A DNA stretch of 64,000 bases from Sporofaciens musculi (GCF_009830285.1 NZ_WUQX01000003.1:186001-250000), one strand, 5' to 3'; shown: positions 1 to 9,673, counted from the first letter of the stretch. The notes: generated from the letters alone by a model not told the origin. Translations and numbers: made by a program.

Positions 1-1790
1 GCGGCAAATTCTGAATGTTCCAACTCCTCCCCCTCATAAACTACCGGAAACGGATTCTTTATCACACAGCCCTCTCCTGCCATCAGACGCTGAAACTCTT
101 CTTCTGAAAGCTTCCCTTCCGTATAAGCGTCCATATACATTTCATTGAACCCTACAACCTGCAGGGTCTCCCCCGGCTTCAATTCAAATCCCGGAGACAT
201 CCCGGCAACCAGTTCTTCCGTATCATAAAGAGAAAACTGGATTGCCGCAACAGATTCAACAGCATCATTTTGAGATAACTCATCTAAATCTTTTTCTGTA
301 AAGCCGGCCGTCTCATTGATAATCGAATAATCCCCAAGACGCATTTCTTCCATAAGACTGGCAGCATTTAAAAGCGAAGTAAAGCTCTGCAGGGCAATAA
401 ACACCGAAATACTCATCACAAGAGACAGGATTGTAATGGCCGTCCGTCCGGGGCTCCGCCTCAGATTCAGCCGGGCATAATAAGCCGCAAAATTCTTAAT
501 CCTTTTTGTCCTGCGGTTTCTGCGCCGGATCTTCGTATTCCCGCCTGACATGGCTACAGTCGGCGCCACCTTCCCCGCATACCGGACCGCCGGTACTGCC
601 GCGGCAAATGCAAAGAACACGGTGAGAAATGCACTGGCGGCAAGAAACAGTGGCTTCCCTGCGCTGTTTTCCCGGATAAGCTCCTTTAATCCCGCAGTAT
701 CATTTACCATAAAGAGCTCCGGGGACACAAAGCTCGTTGCCATCGAAAAGATACTTTCTGCTGAAAAATATCCTGCCAGTATCCCAACCGGGATTCCGGC
801 TGCACACAAAAGCAATATCTGCAGGAAAACTATCACCCAGAGCTGATCTTTCCCGCCTCCGATGGCGCGTAGCACGCCGTATTCTTTCATGCGCTTTGAC
901 ACGGAAATTTTCAGCACATTGTAAATCACAAGCCCTGATGCCAGAAGCACAAGGCCGCCTACCATGATACCCGCAATCCTAAGGAAGGAAACGTCCATTC
1001 CATCCTCCCCGCCTCCTTCCGGATTCTCATAGGGGATGCCCACTGCCGAAAGATAGACGATATTGTAGGTCACATCCAGTTCAGGAATCTGCAGGTTCTC
1101 TGCCACATCCTCCACCGTACTCTGCATAGTCTTCTTATCCGCGGTACAGAAATCCGCCACATAATATATCTGCTCTGACGGGAACAGCCGGGAAGCCGTC
1201 CCCTCCCCCACAATACCAGGGAGCATGCCATAAGTATAGGCTACATAGTTGCTCTTCGTGATTCCTGTAAGGGTAAATTCCTCCGTATAATCCACTGCAG
1301 GCAGAATCCCATGCCGCCACGATTTAGAAGCCGTCAGGGAAATCCGATCTCCGGATTTTCCCTGAAAGCCAAGAAACCTTAACACATCCTCTGACAGTGC
1401 AATCTCCATTGGATGTTCCGGAAGCCGTCCTTCCAGAAGCTCTGTAAAAGCCGGATACATCTCATAACTATGGTTCAGATATTCTACAAGGCTAAGCTTT
1501 AGCTGGCTGTTCAACTGGATTGTCCCAAGGTCAATGGCCGCTCCGACATAGGAAAAACGGGAATCGGATTTCACTTCTGCAAGCTGCTCTTCTGCAAGCT
1601 GCACGAAAGAGCCATACTTTTTCCCTGCAAGGGCGTCTGCCTGCTGCTCCTTCATCGCATTCAGAATCCCAATCGACTGGCCGATTACGGTTGTTATGAC
1701 TGTAGAGAGAACCACCGCAATCAGTATTAATATGGAAGTAACCTTCTGTGCACACAGCTCCCTCCATGCCAAAGTTCTGTAGGACTTCAT
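1..1790 (-). CDS. ABC transporter permease, FtsX/MacB-like (3' end outside window)
   Basis: Open reading frame running off the left edge; about 596 residues are visible. I translated it by eye. An N-terminal membrane segment (about residues 15-43) is followed by a roughly 200-residue extracytoplasmic domain. Then come membrane segments around 1010-890 and 830-770 on the sequence, a third near 660-600, and a second repeat beginning with an [17 protein letters not shown]-type motif at about 470-410. This double FtsX-core layout is typical of 750-850-residue exporters for antimicrobial peptides or lipoproteins. The ATG at 1790 overlaps the stop of the upstream ATPase gene (ATGA), indicating translational coupling. 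The two-component systems just upstream suggest a sensing/detoxification module. The substrate is not predictable. Confidence 0.85.
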   Translation of the reverse strand, partial: MKSYRTLAWRELCAQKVTSILILIAVVLSTVITTVIGQSIGILNAMKEQQADALAGKKYGSFVQLAEEQLAEVKSDSRFSYVGAAIDLGTIQLNSQLKLSLVEYLNHSYEMYPAFTELLEGRLPEHPMEIALSEDVLRFLGFQGKSGDRISLTASKSWRHGILPAVDYTEEFTLTGITKSNYVAYTYGMLPGIVGEGTASRLFPSEQIYYVADFCTADKKTMQSTVEDVAENLQIPELDVTYNIVYLSAVGIPYENPEGGGEDGMDVSFLRIAGIMVGGLVLLASGLVIYNVLKISVSKRMKEYGVLRAIGGGKDQLWVIVFLQILLLCAAGIPVGILAGYFSAESIFSMATSFVSPELFMVNDTAGLKELIRENSAGKPLFLAASAFLTVFFAFAAAVPAVRYAGKVAPTVAMSGGNTKIRRRNRRTKRIKNFAAYYARLNLRRSPGRTAITILSLVMSISVFIALQSFTSLLNAASLMEEMRLGDYSIINETAGFTEKDLDELSQNDAVESVAAIQFSLYDTEELVAGMSPGFELKPGETLQVVGFNEMYMDAYTEGKLSEEEFQRLMAGEGCVIKNPFPVVYEGEELEHSEFA

Positions 1791-2470
1791 ACTTCCACCC
1801 CGCTTCCTGTCTCTGAAAGGATTCCATCCACGATTACAAACTGCCTGTCAGCCATCTTCGCAATCCGGATGTCATGGGTAATGACCACCAGCGTTTTGTC
1901 CAGCTCCCTTCTGATATTGCAAAGAAGCTCCATCACCTCGCCGCCGCTTTTGCTGTCAAGATTTCCCGTCGGCTCGTCCGCAAAAATAATGTCCGGCTGT
2001 GCCGCTAAGGCACGGGCAATGGCCACACGCTGCTGCTGCCCTCCGGAAAGCTCATGGGGCAGATGATTCAGCCGCTTCTGGATTCCCAGAAGTTCTGTAA
2101 GCTTCCTAAGGTAAGCTTCATCCGGCTGCTTTTTATCCAATAGAAGCGGCATGATGATATTTTCCCTGGCCGTCAGAACCGGAAGGAGGTTAAACTGCTG
2201 GAAGATAAATCCGATACGCCTGCGCCGGAAAGCGGAAAGCTCCTTATCATGGAAACTGTAAATATCCCTGCCGCCATAGGAAAGCAGCCCTGATGTGGGA
2301 CGGTCCAGACCGGACAGCAGGTGAAGCAGCGTACTCTTCCCGCTACCCGAAGGGCCTGTAATAGAAAGGAAATCCCCCTGCCCGATTTTAAGGTCTGCCT
2401 TGTCGAGCGCTACCACGCGGCTCTCCCCGCTGCCATAGATTTTCGATAGTTCTCTTGCCTCAATGATCAT
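1787..2470 (-). CDS. ABC transporter ATP-binding protein (LolD/MacB/BceA type)
   Basis: A 227-residue ATPase. It has a Walker A (GPSGSGKST), a Q-loop (FQQFNLLP), the signature [15 protein letters not shown] and a Walker B ending in [10 protein letters not shown], then the H-loop in VVITHD. TGNLDS after Walker B is characteristic of the LolD/MacB/FtsE-like class that partners FtsX permeases, consistent with the overlapping permease gene downstream. The start is set at the ATG at 2470, preceded by AGGAGAG at good spacing. An upstream in-frame ATG at 2530 would add 20 residues unlike the family. It powers export or extraction from the membrane from the cytoplasmic face. Confidence 0.93.
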   Translation of the reverse strand: MIIEARELSKIYGSGESRVVALDKADLKIGQGDFLSITGPSGSGKSTLLHLLSGLDRPTSGLLSYGGRDIYSFHDKELSAFRRRRIGFIFQQFNLLPVLTARENIIMPLLLDKKQPDEAYLRKLTELLGIQKRLNHLPHELSGGQQQRVAIARALAAQPDIIFADEPTGNLDSKSGGEVMELLCNIRRELDKTLVVITHDIRIAKMADRQFVIVDGILSETGSGVEV

Positions 2471-2728
2471 AAAAACACTCTCCTTATATTTTGTAAAACG
2501 GCCAAATGTCCGTAATGGAATGTAAACCATTGGATATCCGGATAAGAAGAGTGTAACTCATAAATCTCAAGAAACGTTCAAGATTATAAAATTGTCAAAT
2601 AATTCTAAACGAAGCGGCTGCCGCTGCTCCTCCGCCTGCCGGATTTTCTAATTTAAGCGTCCCTCCATGTTTCAGGCAAAGAACATGGGTACTATATAAT
2701 CCCATTCCAAAATGTTCCGCCTCCTCGT

Positions 2729-3697
2729 TCATTTTTTTCCGAAAGGTTTCGGACCCTCCCGAAGCATTTTCAGAGGGAATCCGGGGCCGTCATCCATGAC
2801 CGTCAAAACGACTCTGCCATCCTTCTCCCTTAGCAGTACAGACAGTTTTTTCACAGCAAACCGCGCCCCATTACTGATCAGATTCTCGGCAGCATTCAGG
2901 AAAATCTCATAATCCAGCCGGGTACTTCCTCTGGGCTCCACCGTAACCGTAGATTCTAATGCCGGAGCAAGAAACTTTATCGTATCCGCCAGTTCTGTCT
3001 CAAGCATGGAATAGGTACATTCTACGGCCCGAACCGGAAGCTGTTCCATTCTCTGGATACTGCTCATCGCCTCAACATAATTCTCGATACGCAGCGTATA
3101 ACCCGCAAGCCTGTCAAAGGTTCTCTGGTCGCCTTTCCCCTGCTGTATCAGCTTAACCGTTCCTTTTAAAACAGCAACCGGATTGCACAGGTCGTGGGAA
3201 AATGCGACATTCAGCCTCTTTCTGTCTTCCGCCTGCTCCCACAATTCCTGGTTCGCCTGAAGGAGTTCTGCCCGCATAATCTCAAATCCTCTGCAGATCT
3301 GCCCCAGTTCATCCTCTGAAATATCCGGAATGGAAAAATCCAGATCCCGATTCAGGATACGCTCCGTCCCCATCTTCAGGACAGAAATCGGCGTTTTCAG
3401 CTTGATACGGTAAAACAGAAGCCCTGCAGTCCCGATTCCGCCGGCAGGCAGCAAGATACATGCAAAAAGCTGAAAGCCGTCTATCATGCGCAGGATTCTC
3501 CGCTGCCCCTTTGTCGGCTGCTGAAGCAGTACATTCGTTCCATCCGCCCTGAATTCAATTCCCCCGGACGGGTAATTGTTCCGGACTTTCTCACAGCACA
3601 CGAAAAGCAGTAAAAGGAGACACAGCGAAAGAACGACACAGAGGGAAGACAGCACAAAAAACGCTCTCTTTAGACCCATTTTTTTCAGGCGTTCCAT
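2729..3697 (-). CDS. Sensor histidine kinase, frame broken near the C-terminus
   Basis: A 322-residue frame with two membrane segments (about 12-35 and 68-92), a HAMP-like linker, a DHp helix carrying SHDLCNPV and an ATP-binding domain with an N box and the G1 box (MDDGPGFPL). It stops at 2729 after FGKK. The missing G2 box continues in the next frame (EEAEHFGMGLYSTHV, then a HGG motif) down to a TGA at 2595-2597. The switch point is a run of seven A (2731-2737 region); eight would keep one frame of about 367 residues. The run read in frame is GGA AAA AAA TGA, so a minus-one slip would also join the frames. It overlaps the response regulator gene by 13 bases and should phosphorylate it. Confidence 0.8.
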   Translation of the reverse strand: MERLKKMGLKRAFFVLSSLCVVLSLCLLLLLFVCCEKVRNNYPSGGIEFRADGTNVLLQQPTKGQRRILRMIDGFQLFACILLPAGGIGTAGLLFYRIKLKTPISVLKMGTERILNRDLDFSIPDISEDELGQICRGFEIMRAELLQANQELWEQAEDRKRLNVAFSHDLCNPVAVLKGTVKLIQQGKGDQRTFDRLAGYTLRIENYVEAMSSIQRMEQLPVRAVECTYSMLETELADTIKFLAPALESTVTVEPRGSTRLDYEIFLNAAENLISNGARFAVKKLSVLLREKDGRVVLTVMDDGPGFPLKMLREGPKPFGKK

Positions 3698-4368
3698 TTA
3701 TATCCGCACCCCCAGACTGTCTCAATATAGCTGTGAAGCGTATGCTCGGCCAGTTTTGCCCTGAGCTTGCGGATATGCTCCATCACAGTGCCGCTGTTTC
3801 CTTCCCCGTCAATCCCCCAGATCATGTCATAGATCCGTTCCCGGTCAAATACCTGTCCCATATTCTTAGAGAGCAGTTCCAGGATGTCAAACTCTCTTTT
3901 CGTCAGCAAAACCGGATTTCCGTTTACCGACACACTTCGGGTCCCATAATCAACCGCCAGTTCGCCGAAAAAACGAACTGCCCTGCCGGCCGCCCGGTTA
4001 TCCAGCGTGCGCTGCTCCCTGCGCAAATGCGCCGCCACCCGCGCGCCAAGCTCATCCAGTTCAAAGGGCTTTACAATATAGTCATCCGCCCCTGCCTGAA
4101 AGCCGGTAATCTTATCCGGAGATTCCACCCTTGCAGTCAGAAACAGAATGGGGCAGGTGACAAATCCGCGGATTTTCCGGCAGACCTCCAGGCCGTCCAT
4201 CTTTGGCATATTGATATCAAGAAGAATCAAATCCGGCTTCACAGACAGTTTTTTTATCGCTTCCTCGCCGCTGTCAGCGGTATACACTTCATACTCCGGC
4301 TCAAAATACTCTCTTATCATGTCGGTGATTCCCGGTTCATCGTCCACAATCAGTATCTTATATCGCAT
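3685..4368 (-). CDS. OmpR-family response regulator
   Basis: A 227-residue regulator. The receiver domain has acidic residues in LIVDDEP, the phosphoacceptor Asp in LILLDINMPKMDG, the Thr in FLTAR and the Lys in DDYIVKPF. The C-terminal winged helix ends in ETVWGCGYKWN, the usual OmpR/PhoB end. It is co-transcribed with and overlaps the downstream kinase gene. It probably controls the neighbouring FtsX-type ABC exporter, an inference from gene order only. The start ATG at 4368 follows TTTGGAGG at normal spacing. Confidence 0.95.
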   Translation of the reverse strand: MRYKILIVDDEPGITDMIREYFEPEYEVYTADSGEEAIKKLSVKPDLILLDINMPKMDGLEVCRKIRGFVTCPILFLTARVESPDKITGFQAGADDYIVKPFELDELGARVAAHLRREQRTLDNRAAGRAVRFFGELAVDYGTRSVSVNGNPVLLTKREFDILELLSKNMGQVFDRERIYDMIWGIDGEGNSGTVMEHIRKLRAKLAEHTLHSYIETVWGCGYKWNA

Positions 4369-4427
4369 CTGATTTCCTCCAAATGTTTGATAGATCTCTA
4401 TTTTAGCACGAAAATATCAAGAAACTT

Positions 4428-5456
4428 TCAGAGAGTAGGAAAATTTATATAAAATGCCGAGCCGGCCCCTAATCCGCTGTCAGCTGCAATACTGCCCCCA
4501 TGCGCTTCAATAATAGATTTTGCAAGAGGCAGGCCAAGACCAATTCCCTGTGTATCCTTGGAATACCGACTTCTGTAAAACCTCTTAAAAATATAATACA
4601 GATCCTCCGGATGGATTCCAGTCCCGTTATCCTTTATGGCAATCTGCAGCGAAGACGCTGACATCTTCCACTCAATCCAGACAAAACCTCCCTTTTCCGT
4701 ATGGTCCAAAGCATTTTTTACAATATTTATCACTGCCTCCATCAGCCAGTTACGGTCACAGACAAAGTCTGTAGATTCATCTCCAGATAGAATAATCTCT
4801 TTTTCTTCCTGTCCGGCACGAAAACGGAAACTCTTTTTGATACGTTCCATCATCTCAGATATATTTTCCGTTTTCCTCTCCATTACAATTGTACCCGCAT
4901 CAAATTTTGAAATCTTTAACAGATTCTGTACCAATGTTTCAATCCTTTCCAGTTCCTGCTCGGAAAGATCGGCAAACTCTTTAATCGTAGGCAGATTTTC
5001 CGCCTCTCCCTGCAAAATCCCGTTATAAATATTTAAGGCTGCCAGGGGAGTCTTTAACTGATGAGAAATATCCGATATCGTATTTCTCAAGAACTCCTTC
5101 TCTTTCCCTTCCTTCTCAATATGTGCGTTCAGGATAGAAACCAAAGAATTCACTTCATGAAACAGCCTGTATAGTTCTCCCTCATCATAACATTCGATAC
5201 GTGCGTCTTTGCTGCCGGAAATATATTCCCTGATCTGCCACACTGCCTTCTCCATAACCTCATTCTGTTCTTTAAAATATCCATAGCATGCCAATATGAT
5301 CAGGAATCCCATAACGCAAGCGCCAATTCCAATGTAGAGAGCTGCCAGTGTGATTCCAAGTTGCATGAAAACAATAAAAAACACTGAAAACCCTATTATA
5401 TATAGAAGAATTTTACAGAACAGCGCTTTTATTTTTTGATTTGCCAGTATCTTCAT
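4428..5456 (-). CDS. Sensor histidine kinase of the second tandem two-component system
   Basis: A 342-residue kinase with two closely spaced N-terminal membrane segments (about 10-55) and almost no extracytoplasmic loop, like intramembrane-sensing kinases. The dimerisation helix carries SHQLKTPLAAL (His phosphoacceptor), and the ATPase domain has an N box (NIVKNALDHT), G1 (IKDNGTGI) and G2 (GIGLGLPLAK). All key motifs are present and the frame is intact, unlike the neighbouring kinase at 2729-3697. The cognate regulator lies 25 bases upstream at 5482-6192. The short-loop architecture together with an FtsX-type exporter nearby resembles BceS-type peptide-sensing modules; the ligand is not known. 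Confidence 0.94.
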   Translation of the reverse strand: MKILANQKIKALFCKILLYIIGFSVFFIVFMQLGITLAALYIGIGACVMGFLIILACYGYFKEQNEVMEKAVWQIREYISGSKDARIECYDEGELYRLFHEVNSLVSILNAHIEKEGKEKEFLRNTISDISHQLKTPLAALNIYNGILQGEAENLPTIKEFADLSEQELERIETLVQNLLKISKFDAGTIVMERKTENISEMMERIKKSFRFRAGQEEKEIILSGDESTDFVCDRNWLMEAVINIVKNALDHTEKGGFVWIEWKMSASSLQIAIKDNGTGIHPEDLYYIFKRFYRSRYSKDTQGIGLGLPLAKSIIEAHGGSIAADSGLGAGSAFYINFPTL

Positions 5457-5481
5457 AATACACCTCTACAAGATGTTTCCT

Positions 5482-6192
5482 TTACATCTTCCTGGATTCC
5501 ATGCCTCCCTCCGCCGGATTCCATTTATAACCCATACGGCGGACGGTTACAATTCTTTCCGGCTTTCCGGGATCATCCTCTATCTTTATACGAAGTCTCC
5601 GTATATAGGACGTAAGCGTATTATTGTCTATATAGTTTTCATCACAATCCCACAGCCTGTTTAAAATCTGCTCCGGTGAAAGTACAATGCCAGGATTTTC
5701 CATAAACAGGCACAGCAGTTTATATTCACTTGCCGTAAGGTCAAGCTGTTCGTCTCTTTTATAAACTTCTCCTTTTATGCGTTCCACCTTGATATCATTG
5801 GAACTAAGCTCCGATTTCTCCTGAGCAAAGTTGCCGCTTCTGCGGAGCAGGGCATTCACCCTTGACAAGAACACAGCCAGCTTAAATGGTTTCGTGATAT
5901 AATCATCCCCGCCGATATCAAGCCCCATGACAATATCCGTCTCATCATCCGCAGCAGTTAAAAACATAATCGGAACCCTGGAAGTCAGACGCATCTTTTT
6001 GCACAAATCAAAACCGGAACCGTCAGGGAGGGAGACATCCAGAATAACCAGGTCATATTTCCCATCAGCCCAGAGCGTATCAGCTTCCAGGCTTGTGCGG
6101 GCAACATCTATCCCATACCCTTCCTTTTTGACTGCAAAAGAAAGTCCGCTAATTAAACTTAAATCATCTTCCGTCAGTAAAATCTGTTTCAT
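5482..6192 (-). CDS. OmpR-family response regulator of the second tandem system
   Basis: A receiver plus winged-helix regulator of about 236 residues. The receiver shows LTEDD, LVILDVSLPDGSG (phosphoacceptor Asp), the Thr in FLTAAD and the Lys in DDYITKPF. The DNA-binding domain ends in TVRRMGYKWN. I prefer the ATG at 6192, which has GGAAGG ten bases upstream, over the GTG at 6201, which would sit on the ribosome binding site. It is first in a run of six minus-strand genes (two regulator/kinase pairs, then ATPase and permease), so it may head the operon. Confidence 0.94.
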   Translation of the reverse strand: MKQILLTEDDLSLISGLSFAVKKEGYGIDVARTSLEADTLWADGKYDLVILDVSLPDGSGFDLCKKMRLTSRVPIMFLTAADDETDIVMGLDIGGDDYITKPFKLAVFLSRVNALLRRSGNFAQEKSELSSNDIKVERIKGEVYKRDEQLDLTASEYKLLCLFMENPGIVLSPEQILNRLWDCDENYIDNNTLTSYIRRLRIKIEDDPGKPERIVTVRRMGYKWNPAEGGMESRKM

Positions 6193-6487
6193 TATATTCA
6201 CACCTTCCCTTAACGTTATCCTTTTGATGTTATCATCTGTATACCCACATTACAATAAACTGTCCCTTTTTTGCAGATAGAAGGGCGGTTTTTGCATATC
6301 GTTATAACAGACTTACTGTATAGACGCCATTCTTTTTATATGTCGCCAAGATATGGATTGTTTATGGGTACTTCTTCTTTAGGTCGAATATCAAATTCAA
6401 CAAAACATGGAACGAGCTATTGTTTGTAGGCGGAAGGGATTGTCCATTTTACGGTAGCATATCTGCCAAAGACATTGCAGTTTAATA

Positions 6488-7363
6488 TTATCCCACCATG
6501 CGTTCATTTATTTCCTTCTTTTCTTTGTGAAGATGCTTAGAGTACATATAATGGACCCAACTGGGAACCAGAAATCCTGATTTTCTGTTCTCTTCAATAT
6601 CTTTTTGTAACGACAACAAGGATTCCAAGTTTAAATTATTACTATCAGCCTCAATCAACTCTATTTTTGCACTTGCATGCTCCATCGCTTTAGTATATAT
6701 TGTTATTGCAATCATTTGCTCTATACTCCGTATAAAGATTGTACTCCCCAATATTATTAGACTCCAAGCAAAGTCTATTTTTATGGCAAGATAGGATATA
6801 AACGAAGCTACAAGCAAAACTGAAATGCCGATAAAGCTAATAACAATTTTTTTATAGTAGCTTACCAGCTTTACATTCCACCAAACATTTTCTTTTTGAC
6901 AGTTTAAAATGACCTTGTAATGATCATCGGAACTATATTCTGTATACCAGTCCCGTACTCCTCTTATAATGTCATCTCCTTTATGTGTTGTTTGTAGTTT
7001 ATAATCTTCTTTATTTTTATTTTTTATTTTAATGGCATATTCAATAAGTTTTTCCTTATTCTGAATCGGGAAGCCAAACAAAATATTATCTATAAGCCCT
7101 TTAGTTTCTGCTCCCCAAGTTATCAACATCTTCGTTTTATAATCCACTGCGAAAATTCCAACTGCCACTATGATTTCAACTATACCGGATGAGTGTTCTA
7201 AAAATGGGACAAACAACTTTCCTACTGCTAAAAACAGCAACAACAATGTCATTGTCCAACCTATCCTATTGAATATTTCCGCATGATCATATGAGACTCT
7301 TTGAGAATATAGTAAATCTAATACCTCATCATCATTTTGCCTTTCAAAAATAGTATCCTTCAT
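6488..7363 (-). CDS. Membrane effector of CBASS, S-4TM/SLATT-like
   Basis: A 291-residue protein with two membrane segments near residues 33-75 and two more near 165-215, separated by a cytoplasmic stretch. This fits the SMODS-associated four-TM (S-4TM) effector families found next to CD-NTases. In such systems the nucleotide second messenger made on phage infection is thought to gate the protein and damage the membrane. Its ATG overlaps the stop of the SEC-C frame upstream (ATGA), so it belongs to the CBASS operon. The gene is AT-rich compared with the flanks, consistent with transfer. The family assignment rests on topology and neighbours, not on a catalytic motif. Confidence 0.75.
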   Translation of the reverse strand: MKDTIFERQNDDEVLDLLYSQRVSYDHAEIFNRIGWTMTLLLLFLAVGKLFVPFLEHSSGIVEIIVAVGIFAVDYKTKMLITWGAETKGLIDNILFGFPIQNKEKLIEYAIKIKNKNKEDYKLQTTHKGDDIIRGVRDWYTEYSSDDHYKVILNCQKENVWWNVKLVSYYKKIVISFIGISVLLVASFISYLAIKIDFAWSLIILGSTIFIRSIEQMIAITIYTKAMEHASAKIELIEADSNNLNLESLLSLQKDIEENRKSGFLVPSWVHYMYSKHLHKEKKEINERMVG

Positions 7364-7584
7364 TCACATTTCTCCTTCAAATAATTCAATAACTCAAAAT
7401 AAATTTCTTCTACTCCTGCTTTCTTTATTCCATTTGCAAGTTCAATCATCTTTTTACCATGACACCGTTTAATAACTCTACCACTTCCACACGGACATAA
7501 ATCATTTCTCTTTATTCCATGAAATAAAATATATCTTAATATGGGAATCACTTTATCTATTGTAAGATTAAAATATTCTAGCAA
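7360..7584 (-). CDS. SEC-C zinc-binding tail, probably the 3' part of the E2-like gene
   Basis: A 74-codon frame containing CPCGSG followed by RCHG, a SEC-C metal-binding motif. It has no convincing start: the frame opens at a TTG without a ribosome binding site. Reading the bases between this frame and the E2-like frame (7585-7676) gives a third-frame segment containing LMYPNGERPHGFWGEY, which links the two parts. One extra T in each of two T5 runs, at about 7678-7682 and 7590-7594, would fuse all three into one E2-SEC-C protein of about 218 residues. It is therefore best read as the tail of a split gene. Its stop overlaps the start of the membrane effector. Confidence 0.7.
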   Translation of the reverse strand: MLEYFNLTIDKVIPILRYILFHGIKRNDLCPCGSGRVIKRCHGKKMIELANGIKKAGVEEIYFELLNYLKEKCE

Positions 7585-7675
7585 AAATCATACTCACCCC
7601 AAAATCCATGTGGTCTTTCCCCGTTTGGGTACATTAAATACCTGTCATAATATAGATAAGAACACAAATAATTTA

Positions 7676-8011
7676 TTAAGAAAAATTAATAAATTCTTTT
7701 TGTGAGTGTTTTCTGGCAAAAAGACGTAAACGAATACCAGACTCTAAACACAACTCGCCATCAGAATATCTGTGTATGTAATCAGATTTTATTGAATCAT
7801 TTACATCATACACAATAGGTATCTTTTCGGGATACTCGTCATCAATAACTATTTTTATTCCAAATTCACCTGTAAGGATAACATTTGAATTTGTCTCGTT
7901 ATGGTAAATTTCGATATTTCCCTGAAAAATATCCTCTCCTTGCTTTCTTTGATAGGTTAATTCAGGATACACATTTAGCATATCCTGAATTTCCCTTTCT
8001 GTCATTCCCAT
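7676..8011 (-). CDS. E2-like (ubiquitin-conjugating fold) CBASS accessory protein, 5' part of a split gene
   Basis: About 111 residues from the ATG at 8011, which directly follows the CD-NTase stop and has GGAG at five bases. The segment YPEKIPIVYDV, a His about 20 residues later and then GELCLES resemble the E2-like domain that accompanies CD-NTases in short type II CBASS; the Cys in ELCLE is the candidate catalytic residue. In studied systems such an E2 acts on the CD-NTase C-terminus to tune activity. The frame stops at 7676 after KEFINFS, but homologous-looking sequence continues in other frames to the SEC-C motif, so the gene is frameshifted or mis-sequenced. Confidence 0.7.
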   Translation of the reverse strand: MGMTEREIQDMLNVYPELTYQRKQGEDIFQGNIEIYHNETNSNVILTGEFGIKIVIDDEYPEKIPIVYDVNDSIKSDYIHRYSDGELCLESGIRLRLFARKHSQKEFINFS

Positions 8012-8012
8012 A

Positions 8013-9230
8013 TCATCTCCTATATGGCTTGGATGCCACATTGATATTAGCGGGCTCTTTTCTTGCATAAACACCCATATTCAAACTTTTCTGTAGATAA
8101 TCTTTTCCAAAATTATTTTCCAGAACGGCCACAAACTTCTCATCTTCCGTATCTAACGAAGTTAAATAGTCTTTTTTCAACATTCTAATCCATTGGAAAA
8201 AATATTGGGCTTTGCACGGCTCCTGATTCCATGAATCAACAAGGTTCTCACTTGGATTCAATGGATTCCGCAACACCCATTGCCCCCCAATACGCCTTAT
8301 TACATTTTTATTCTCATACCGTTTTGAAAACGCACTCTCGGTTAACGAAAGGTTTTCACCATATATCTCCAACTGCCCTACAATATAACTCAACAATGGA
8401 AATACTTCTAAGGATGGATCTGCCTCCTGTGCTAAAAGTGCAATTAGTGTTGTTACTATTACAGACGCTGATTTATACTCTTTTATATTTCCTTTTGTAT
8501 AGTAAACATCTGCATGGTATTTAACAATTTGAATAACTCGCTGCAAGGCTGACCGCTCCTGAATTTCTGGTATTTTTTCTACTGTTCCCTCATTTAATAC
8601 ATATAATCTTCCATCACGCCTTTTAGCCAGTCTTTGCCTTTCTGCTTTAACAAAACTTTCATTGAGCTCCTTAAACCAGTTTTGATAAGCCTTGGGATTG
8701 CTGGTTTTCCATGTATATTTTTCTCCATCTTTATGTGTGATTGCAATCTGGGAATCATATACCGAGAAATCTACCCCTTCCGTCACCAGAGTATTCTTTA
8801 ATATAATGTCATTTTCAGCTACAGCTGGCACAATATCCACGCTGAAACCAATTCCATTTACATCGGCATATTCTAACGTCCAACACTTGTCCCATTCTTC
8901 TTGAAGCATTTTCCGATAAGTTCCATCTGATTTTAAGGCATCTCCGACCATCTTTTTTATTTCTTCCGCTGTCGTATCGCTTTTATTTATATTAATCTCG
9001 CAAACGGCATCCAAATCATATGCCGCATCTTCACTTTCTTTATATGGTCTTACTACTGTACCCAAGCTGTAGGAGCCTTGTGGATAAATATCAGACTCTA
9101 TTCCTTGTTCATGCAAAAACGCCGCAACTGCATTGTAATGTTCAATCGCCTTTACGTATAAACTTTGGGGAATATCCAACCCCTCAATCAATTTTAATAT
9201 ATCTTTTTCTCTTTGTTTTCTATTGATCAT
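8013..9230 (-). CDS. CD-NTase (cGAS/DncV-like nucleotidyltransferase) of CBASS
   Basis: A 405-residue enzyme that should make a cyclic oligonucleotide from NTPs when phage is sensed. The nucleotidyltransferase core is clear: GS in PQGSYSLGT (residues 52-53), two metal-binding Asp in AAYDLDAV (72 and 74) and the third Asp in FSVDIVPAV (131). The second half is helical, as in the OAS-like CD-NTase domain. The start ATG at 9230 is preceded by GGAGG. The C-terminus ends in KPYRR rather than glycine. It is followed without a gap by the E2-like and membrane effector genes, making a complete operon. Which nucleotide is made cannot be told from sequence alone. Confidence 0.93.
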   Translation of the reverse strand: MINRKQREKDILKLIEGLDIPQSLYVKAIEHYNAVAAFLHEQGIESDIYPQGSYSLGTVVRPYKESEDAAYDLDAVCEININKSDTTAEEIKKMVGDALKSDGTYRKMLQEEWDKCWTLEYADVNGIGFSVDIVPAVAENDIILKNTLVTEGVDFSVYDSQIAITHKDGEKYTWKTSNPKAYQNWFKELNESFVKAERQRLAKRRDGRLYVLNEGTVEKIPEIQERSALQRVIQIVKYHADVYYTKGNIKEYKSASVIVTTLIALLAQEADPSLEVFPLLSYIVGQLEIYGENLSLTESAFSKRYENKNVIRRIGGQWVLRNPLNPSENLVDSWNQEPCKAQYFFQWIRMLKKDYLTSLDTEDEKFVAVLENNFGKDYLQKSLNMGVYARKEPANINVASKPYRR

Positions 9231-9244
9231 CCATATTCCTCCCA

Positions 9245-9457
9245 CTATTCAATATTATCTTTTAGACTTCCGTTCGGCTTTGACCGCAGGTACGTTGTTC
9301 CATTGGGATTCCTGACTGCCACATAATTCTGATAACCGGAGTTCCCTTTCTCCACCTGCCGAATAGCCTGTTCAAGCTTTATCTTTCTTCCGGATTCAAT
9401 ATTCACAAATTCCGTGTTTAATCCTGTATTTGATTCCTTAGAGACTTTTAACTTCAT
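9245..9457 (-). CDS. Small DUF3892-like protein
   Basis: About 70 residues ending with a motif YVAVRNPNGTTYLRSKPNG, then DNIE, typical of the short DUF3892 family often found beside nucleotide-signalling and restriction genes. AGGAGG lies just upstream of two consecutive ATG codons (9460 and 9457); the second has the better spacing. It precedes the CD-NTase by 14 bases in the same direction and is probably co-transcribed. Function is unknown; a modifier of the CBASS operon is possible by position only. Confidence 0.7.
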   Translation of the reverse strand: MKLKVSKESNTGLNTEFVNIESGRKIKLEQAIRQVEKGNSGYQNYVAVRNPNGTTYLRSKPNGSLKDNIE

Positions 9458-9648
9458 CATTTTCCTCCTAATTTCAGCCACATTTAATAAAGCAGTCCTT
9501 TTACTGCAGATACAAAATCTATAAAAACCAACAATGACCTGATTGGGAATTGGTCGAACTTCTGTTTCGGATTGAAATCAAGAATGATAGATGATAAAAT
9601 AACTTTTGTACATTTAGTGATCATCATCCATGGTCATTAACAATTTTC

Positions 9649-9673
9649 TAGCTGAAGTTGGCCGCTTCAGCTA
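9649..9673. terminator. Hairpin downstream of the ATPase/TOPRIM pair
   Basis: A nine-base-pair stem (TAGCTGAAG with CTTCAGCTA) and seven-base loop, 60 bases past the TOPRIM gene stop. The T-rich tail lies on the plus strand, so its action as a terminator for the minus-strand operon is uncertain. Confidence 0.45.

Noticed and set aside
3733-4452. 239-codon plus-strand frame opposite a response regulator gene
   Set aside because: It is a shadow of the regulator gene's codon pattern and shows no domain or ribosome binding site.
6193-6487. Possible transposase remnant upstream of the regulator gene
   Set aside because: Six-frame reading gave no stretch I could match to a transposase; no inverted repeats were seen.
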